DNA of 64,000 nucleotides from Chloroflexota bacterium (GTDB taxonomy: Bacteria; Chloroflexota; Dehalococcoidia; Lucifugimonadales; SAR202-VII-2), in contig QEVV01000009.1 in assembly GCA_003228115.1 (NCBI GenBank), positions 29,891 to 93,890 of the forward strand. Direction: 5' to 3'. The position numbers and the translations under genes are program-made. The notes below the pieces were generated by a model, which worked only from the letters and a program-made list of their open reading frames with translations, had not been told where the DNA came from and ran no database searches. Every line of letters starts with the position of its first letter. Positions within the stretch are counted from its first letter, which is position 1. Below are positions 59,563 through 64,000 of the stretch, piece after piece.

Positions 59563-59629
59563 AGCTAGATTCCCTTGGAGGTCATTCCACTATAGCGAAG
59601 GAGGGTTAGTCATGCGAGCGGCGCCGGAT

Positions 59630-60859
59630 TCATCGACCGCGCTCGCTGCCCGGCGCTGTTATCCATGGCCGGGCGATTAAGAAGACGATAGCGACGAACA
59701 ACAGCAGCCCCCCTGCCATCCCGAAAGCCATTGGATATCCGTACGCGAGGACCAGCGGCTGGCTCGCCGCCGGCGACAGGAAGTGACCCATAAACATGAA
59801 CGTGGCGACGCCCCCAAGAGCACGGCCGCGGAAACGCTGAGGCGTGATCGCAGCTGCCCAGGTATTCATATTGGCCATTTGGAGGCCGAGGCCTAGACCA
59901 GCGATGGCCAGCCCAAGTACGACGAGGCCATACGTCGACGCCAGACCAACGGCGATGTACCCGATTCCCATAACGATATTTGCGAGGATAACCGTTCCCA
60001 CGACTCCGATGCGCCCGCTAATGCGCCGGTACTGAAATGACGTCAACGCGCCGAATATGGTGATGGCAGCGATTGCCAGCCCTATTTGCGCGCCCGTGGA
60101 TTCATTCAACTCTCGAAGGTAGAAGGGGATTTGCACTGGCACCAGGTAGAAGACCATCTGGTTGACCAGAGATAGACCGAAGATTAGAGACAGTGCCCTG
60201 AGCGGGAAGCGTGGTGGAGGAAGAGTCAGACTCGGAGGAGCTGGATTGCCGGTTATTTCCGGGGAAGGCGCTGGGCCAACCGGAGTCCTGATCGGCTCGT
60301 AGAGAGCCACAGCGATAAGAGGGACGAACAGAAAGGCGGTGAGGTAGACGAAGAATGGACCTCGCCAAGAGATATCGGCTAACGCTCCACCGGCCAGAAT
60401 GAAAACGAAGGCCCCTAGGCTAATGAAGGCGGCTTGTAACCCCATGAGGCGGGCTCGGGAGGGCCCAGTGTAGTAGTCGGCGATAAGCGTGGTGGAGGCG
60501 GTGATGACGCCAGCTACCGCCAGGCCCAGGACTGCTCGTCCGGCCAGCACACTATAAAGAGAGTCCATCGCCAGCCCGGAACTGCCGCCTATTCCGAAGA
60601 GAATCGTCGAGTATGCCAACAGACGTTTTCGGCCCCAACGGTCCGCAATGTACCCGGCCACAGGCGCGCCAATGACAATAAAAAGCGCGGGCATGGTGAC
60701 AACGAGCCTGACAAGAATCTCAACGTTGGGGACATCGGAGAAGTGGGCGACCATGGCAGGCAGGGCTGGCGTGATCGTGGCCCCGGACATGACGATCAGC
60801 GTGGCCACGGACAACAGAGTCCACTTCACTGGCCGTGATTCAGGGTCGTGAGCTTTCAA
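59630..60859 (-). CDS. MFS transporter
   Basis: This 409-residue protein has twelve predicted hydrophobic segments. The motif-A-like loop is GYIADRWGRKRLL between helices 2 and 3, and a Pro-rich cytoplasmic loop (PAPSPEITGNPAPP) lies at the centre. Substrate unknown; it resembles drug-export and sugar-efflux carriers. The start is uncertain, as no strong ribosome site is visible near TTG 60859. It lies upstream of the antiporter on the same strand, with a 67-bp gap. Confidence 0.8.
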   Translation of the reverse strand: MKAHDPESRPVKWTLLSVATLIVMSGATITPALPAMVAHFSDVPNVEILVRLVVTMPALFIVIGAPVAGYIADRWGRKRLLAYSTILFGIGGSSGLAMDSLYSVLAGRAVLGLAVAGVITASTTLIADYYTGPSRARLMGLQAAFISLGAFVFILAGGALADISWRGPFFVYLTAFLFVPLIAVALYEPIRTPVGPAPSPEITGNPAPPSLTLPPPRFPLRALSLIFGLSLVNQMVFYLVPVQIPFYLRELNESTGAQIGLAIAAITIFGALTSFQYRRISGRIGVVGTVILANIVMGIGYIAVGLASTYGLVVLGLAIAGLGLGLQMANMNTWAAAITPQRFRGRALGGVATFMFMGHFLSPAASQPLVLAYGYPMAFGMAGGLLLFVAIVFLIARPWITAPGSERGR

Positions 60860-61011
60860 GGGAGGGTCAATGCTCCTGGGGGATGAGGCGGGTTCAAGGA
60901 TACGCTAGGGCCGTGACTGGTACTAGCGCCCTCGTCCTAAGGACGCTGGCGCGTTGGTCTGGCGTGCACGTCTGGTAAGGTAACGAGAATTCCGGTTTGG
61001 GAGGTTTCCTA

Positions 61012-61767
61012 ATGGCTGGTCTACTCGAAGGTAGAGTCGCTCTTATTACAGGCGGCAGTTCCGGTATAGGCAGGGCGTCGGCTCTCGTTTTCGCTGAGGA
61101 AGGCGCAAAGGTTGTGGTGGCAGCCCGCCGGATCGCCGAAGGAGAGGAGACCGTCCGATTGGTCAAGGCCGCCGGAGGCGAAGCCGCCTTCGTTAGGGCA
61201 GACGTGTCCAAACCTGAAGATGTCGAAGGCATGGTGCGGTTCGCCGTCGAGACCTACGGGCGGCTGGACTGCGCGTTCAACAACGCGGGCGTAGAGAAGC
61301 CCTCCCAGGGAATCGTCGATTATCCCCAAGAGGACTGGGACGAGGTCATTGCCATAAACTTGACGGGCGTGTGGCTCTGTATGAAGCATGAAATCAAGCA
61401 AATGCTCGCCCAGGGAGGGGGTACCATCGTCAATAACTCCTCTACCGATGGCCTCGTGGCAGACACCAATGCCGCATACGTCGCTAGCAAGCACGGAGTG
61501 GTGGGCCTCACAAAGAGCGTGGCGCTCGAATGCGCTCGTCAGAACATCAGGGTCAATGCCGTTTGCCCCGGCTGGGTGCGTACTCCAATGGTCACAGAGG
61601 GTGTCACCGAAGCCCAAGTGCAGGCAACGGTGGAACGTGAAGAGCCGGTGGGCCGCATTGGCGAACCGGAAGAGGTAGCGAGGGCCGCGGCGTGGCTCTG
61701 TTCTGACGCTGCATCTTTTATTACAGGCGCGGCTCTGCCCGTGGACGGCGGGTTCGTGGCCAAGTAG
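61012..61767 (+). CDS. SDR family NAD(P)-dependent oxidoreductase
   Basis: This 251-residue short-chain dehydrogenase has the cofactor motif TGGSSGIGRAS, NNAG, catalytic Ser in NNSST, YVASK (Tyr and Lys) and the C-terminal ITGAALPVDGG. It would oxidise or reduce a hydroxy/keto substrate. An Arg in ARRIAEG after the second strand suggests NADP preference. GGAGG lies seven bases before ATG 61012. It is followed by the ligase gene in the same direction after 53 bp, with no clear functional link. Confidence 0.9.
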   Translation: MAGLLEGRVALITGGSSGIGRASALVFAEEGAKVVVAARRIAEGEETVRLVKAAGGEAAFVRADVSKPEDVEGMVRFAVETYGRLDCAFNNAGVEKPSQGIVDYPQEDWDEVIAINLTGVWLCMKHEIKQMLAQGGGTIVNNSSTDGLVADTNAAYVASKHGVVGLTKSVALECARQNIRVNAVCPGWVRTPMVTEGVTEAQVQATVEREEPVGRIGEPEEVARAAAWLCSDAASFITGAALPVDGGFVAK

Positions 61768-61820
61768 AGAAGAGTAGCTACCCTGTTCAACAGCATCTCC
61801 TTCCGATTGCAACACGAGAA

Positions 61821-62834
61821 ATGACTGAACTGAAGGCCAACGAGACATCACTTCCGACCTCGATCAAGCCCATGCTGGCTCGTTTGGTGCGGGAGCCATT
61901 TGACTCGCCTGATTGGATTTATGAACTGAAGTGGGATGGCTTCCGAACCGTCGCCTTCGTCGAAGATGGCAAGGTCAGGCTGCAGAGCAGGAACGCAAAG
62001 ACCATGACCTCGCAGTTTCCTGAGATGGAGGGGCTTGTTAAACAGGTGGAGGCGGACGGTCTCGCCATTGACGGAGAGTTGGTCTGCCTTGATGAAGACG
62101 GGCGGCCCAGCATCAAGCTTATGCAGCAGCGTTTCCAGCGAGGGCAGGGAAAGCCAGGCACTTTGCCCCCGGTCAGTTTCATTGCTTTCGACCTACTGCA
62201 CCTTAGGGGCGAATCCGTTATGGGCCAGCCCCTCCAGGAGCGCAAGCGGCTTCTTGCCGAGGTCCTCAATCCCAGCGACAGCATCATCATCAGCCAGTCC
62301 GTTGAAACCGATGGCAAAGCTTTCTTTCAGGCCACTTGCGATCTTGGCCTCGAAGGCGTGGTGGCCAAGCAAAAGGCCAGCTTGTATCTTCCTGGCAAAC
62401 GCACTTGGAGTTGGCTGAAGGTGAAGCGTGTCAGGGAAGGGGAGTTTGTTATCGGCGGCTACGTCTTTGGAGGCCAACGGAAGGACTATTTCAGCTCGCT
62501 GTTGTTAGGTCTTCATGACGAAGACGGCAAGCTGGTCTATGTGGGCAGCGCTGGATCCGGGTACTCGGAGGACGAGGTTAGGGGGATTTATGAAACGTTG
62601 GAACCCTCAATAGTCGAGGAGCGGCCTTTCGTCAACACTCCTGAGGTTCAAGAGAAGTACATCCACTGGTGCAAGCCGGAGTTGGTGTGCCAGGTCGAAT
62701 ACGGAGAGTTCACAGTAGATGGACGGCTGCGCTACCCTGTCTATGTGCGGATGCGGCCTGACAAGTCGCCTGACGAATGCGTGTTGTCGGACGTTCCCGG
62801 CTGGCCCCGAAGTCTCGGCGGTGGCGAAGGGTAG
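61821..62834 (+). CDS. ATP-dependent DNA ligase, LigD/LigC-type ligase domain only
   Basis: This 337-residue protein has the nucleotidyltransferase motif with adenylated Lys37 in YELKWDGFR, motif III FIAFDLLHL, motif IV EGVVAKQ and motif V WLKVK, followed by an OB domain. It seals breaks using ATP. In many bacteria this module is fused to a polymerase in LigD; here it is separate, like LigC. It lies 95 bp upstream of ku on the same strand. A separate polymerase domain sits just beyond ku, on the other strand. This groups it with non-homologous end joining. Confidence 0.9.
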   Translation: MTELKANETSLPTSIKPMLARLVREPFDSPDWIYELKWDGFRTVAFVEDGKVRLQSRNAKTMTSQFPEMEGLVKQVEADGLAIDGELVCLDEDGRPSIKLMQQRFQRGQGKPGTLPPVSFIAFDLLHLRGESVMGQPLQERKRLLAEVLNPSDSIIISQSVETDGKAFFQATCDLGLEGVVAKQKASLYLPGKRTWSWLKVKRVREGEFVIGGYVFGGQRKDYFSSLLLGLHDEDGKLVYVGSAGSGYSEDEVRGIYETLEPSIVEERPFVNTPEVQEKYIHWCKPELVCQVEYGEFTVDGRLRYPVYVRMRPDKSPDECVLSDVPGWPRSLGGGEG

Positions 62835-62929
62835 CTGCTGACTTGACCCTGGCTGCGATTCGTAGCTAAGATGCCGCCTTACGGTGGCACGGCGTAGTTC
62901 TGGAGCCTTCGGAGGCTCGGAGGTGGGCG

Positions 62930-63796
62930 ATGGCGAGAAGAGCGCTTTGGAGAGGGGCAATCAGTTTTGGGCTGGTGGTCATTCCTATCAAGCTCTACAC
63001 GGGAACTGAGTCCAAGGACTTAGCCTTCACGACCCTACACGACGAATGCAAGACCAGGCTTCGCCAGAAGCGGTACTGCCCCTTCCATGAAGTGGACGTG
63101 GAGCCCAATGAGATCGTCCGTGCCTACGAGTACTCGAAAGATCAGTACGTGATCATGGATGAGGCTGACTTTGACGGTGTGGCGGTGCCCTCTACACATA
63201 CCATAGACATCGTACGGTTCGTTGACCTAGCCTCTATTGATCCCATTTACTTTGAACGCACCTACGCGCTTGAACCGGACAATGTCGGGGCGAAGCCCTT
63301 CTATCTGCTCAAGAAGGCGCTGGAAAGCACGAACAGGGTTGCCGTCGCCAAGGTCTCCCTCAGACAGAAAGAACACATCTGCTGCATCCGCCCTTACCAA
63401 GACGGACTGCTCATGGAAACGATGTTCTATCCCGATGAAATACGGGGTACGGCGGAACTCACGCTTCCCGAGGAACAAGTGGCCTTCACCGAGCAAGAGG
63501 TGGGTATGGCGGTCATGCTCATCGACCAACTGGCGGGGGTGTTTGAACCTGAAGTGTTCCACGACGGCTATCGGGACGAGCTGATGCACATTATCGAGGC
63601 CAAGCTTGGCATGGCTGAGCCGATTGTGGCGGCGCCGGCGGCGCCCAAGGGCAAGGTCGGCGATTTGATGGAGGCCCTCATGGCCAGCATCGAGGCCACC
63701 AAGCAACAGCGGGCCGCCGCTGAAGGGGACGAGCAGAAGGGAACGACCTCAAAAGCTGAAGTTCAAGAGGAAGCCGCGAGCAAGGCGCCCTTCTAG
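62930..63796 (+). CDS. ku: Ku protein, DNA end-binding factor of bacterial NHEJ
   Basis: This 288-residue protein begins ARRALWRGAISFGLVVIPIKLYTGTE, the hallmark of bacterial Ku, and has the ring-forming core with YCPFHEVDV and YYLERTYAL-like segments (here YFERTYALEP). A charged C-terminal tail rich in Lys, Glu and Ala likely contacts the ligase. Homodimeric Ku binds double-strand ends and recruits the ligase and polymerase. The start follows GGAGG. It is convergent with the polymerase-domain gene at the right edge, seven bases away. Confidence 0.95.
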   Translation: MARRALWRGAISFGLVVIPIKLYTGTESKDLAFTTLHDECKTRLRQKRYCPFHEVDVEPNEIVRAYEYSKDQYVIMDEADFDGVAVPSTHTIDIVRFVDLASIDPIYFERTYALEPDNVGAKPFYLLKKALESTNRVAVAKVSLRQKEHICCIRPYQDGLLMETMFYPDEIRGTAELTLPEEQVAFTEQEVGMAVMLIDQLAGVFEPEVFHDGYRDELMHIIEAKLGMAEPIVAAPAAPKGKVGDLMEALMASIEATKQQRAAAEGDEQKGTTSKAEVQEEAASKAPF

Positions 63797-63803
63797 GCTG
63801 GGC

Positions 63804-64000
63804 TTACAAGTGCGGCAGCGGCTGCCTGAATGTGGCCATCTCGGCTGCTACATCCCCCAACGTGTTTAGCCGTTCTCCCAGGCTGCGAATGGTGAATTGA
63901 TCAGGAGTCACGTTGCCCGCCTCGACCTCTTCCCAGGTTAGAGGCGCGGAAACGGGTCCGCCTGGTAGCGGACGCAAGCTGTACACGCCGGCAGTCGTTC
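63804..64000 (-). CDS. ligD: LigD-type primase-polymerase domain (C-terminal end; continues beyond window)
   Basis: The minus-strand frame is open from the window edge and ends at 63804. It reads VYSLRPLPGGPVSAPLTWEEVEAG then PDQFTIRSLGERLNTLGD, the C-terminal part of the LigD polymerase (PE) domain. This AEP-fold enzyme fills gaps and adds nucleotides in end joining. The C-terminus stops after the domain, so the ligase is not fused here, which fits the separate ligase gene at 61821. Confidence 0.85.
   Translation of the reverse strand, partial: TTAGVYSLRPLPGGPVSAPLTWEEVEAGNVTPDQFTIRSLGERLNTLGDVAAEMATFRQPLPHL

Overview
This 64 kb window (about 60% G+C, no rRNA or tRNA recognised) looks like chromosomal DNA of a Chloroflexota bacterium, most plausibly of the Dehalococcoidia/SAR202 type. 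That placement is an inference. It rests on six amidohydrolase_2 paralogues in one window, free-standing molybdopterin subunits of the xanthine dehydrogenase family, carboxyltransferase-like HMGL enzymes, SnoaL-like duplicates, an HIBADH-type dehydrogenase, a Gram-positive-style LexA box and dispersed GC-rich palindromic repeats. Genes lie on both strands in short operons. Three genes carry frame disruptions.

Layout. 1-6.5 kb: the end of a cytochrome c oxidase subunit II, larB, dnaN, an M1 aminopeptidase and an amidohydrolase. 6.7-16 kb: a methyltransferase, an MFS carrier, then a cluster of two biotin-less carboxyltransferase-like enzymes, a MetE-core protein and a cysteine-free Asp/Glu-racemase-fold protein, followed by a lipoprotein and a deiodinase-like redoxin. 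16-32 kb: catabolic genes (molybdenum hydroxylase subunit, amidohydrolases, deacetylase-like hydrolase, flavin disulfide oxidoreductase, amidase with a GatC-like partner, substrate-binding-like protein, HIBADH-type dehydrogenase) and a frameshifted primase-like gene. 32-37 kb: dnaE2 and imuB of the mutagenic repair system behind a LexA-like box. 37-44.5 kb: DUF1801, VOC, three SnoaL-like proteins, a PPi-type phosphofructokinase, a RecB-like nuclease and an alpha/beta hydrolase.

44.5-48.3 kb holds the assimilatory sulfate operon (TSUP permease, cysH, sat-cysC). Its 466-bp leader contains a promoter and two successive units, each a short cysteine-rich peptide ORF followed by an intrinsic-terminator hairpin. 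I read this as a tandem cysteine attenuator, and it is the most striking regulatory structure in the window.

48.4-61.8 kb: a lipoprotein, a nitroreductase, an EVE protein, MFS carriers, a UppP-like phosphatase, convergent dhaK and dhaL, a second molybdenum hydroxylase subunit, a broken hicBA pair, a cation/proton antiporter-rhodanese gene carrying a 23-bp tandem duplication and an in-frame TGA, and an SDR enzyme. 61.8-64 kb: non-homologous end-joining genes (stand-alone ligase, Ku, and the edge of a separate LigD-type polymerase domain).

Five copies of an ~80-bp palindrome-rich repeat, and several shorter hairpin repeats, fill most of the larger gene-free gaps.
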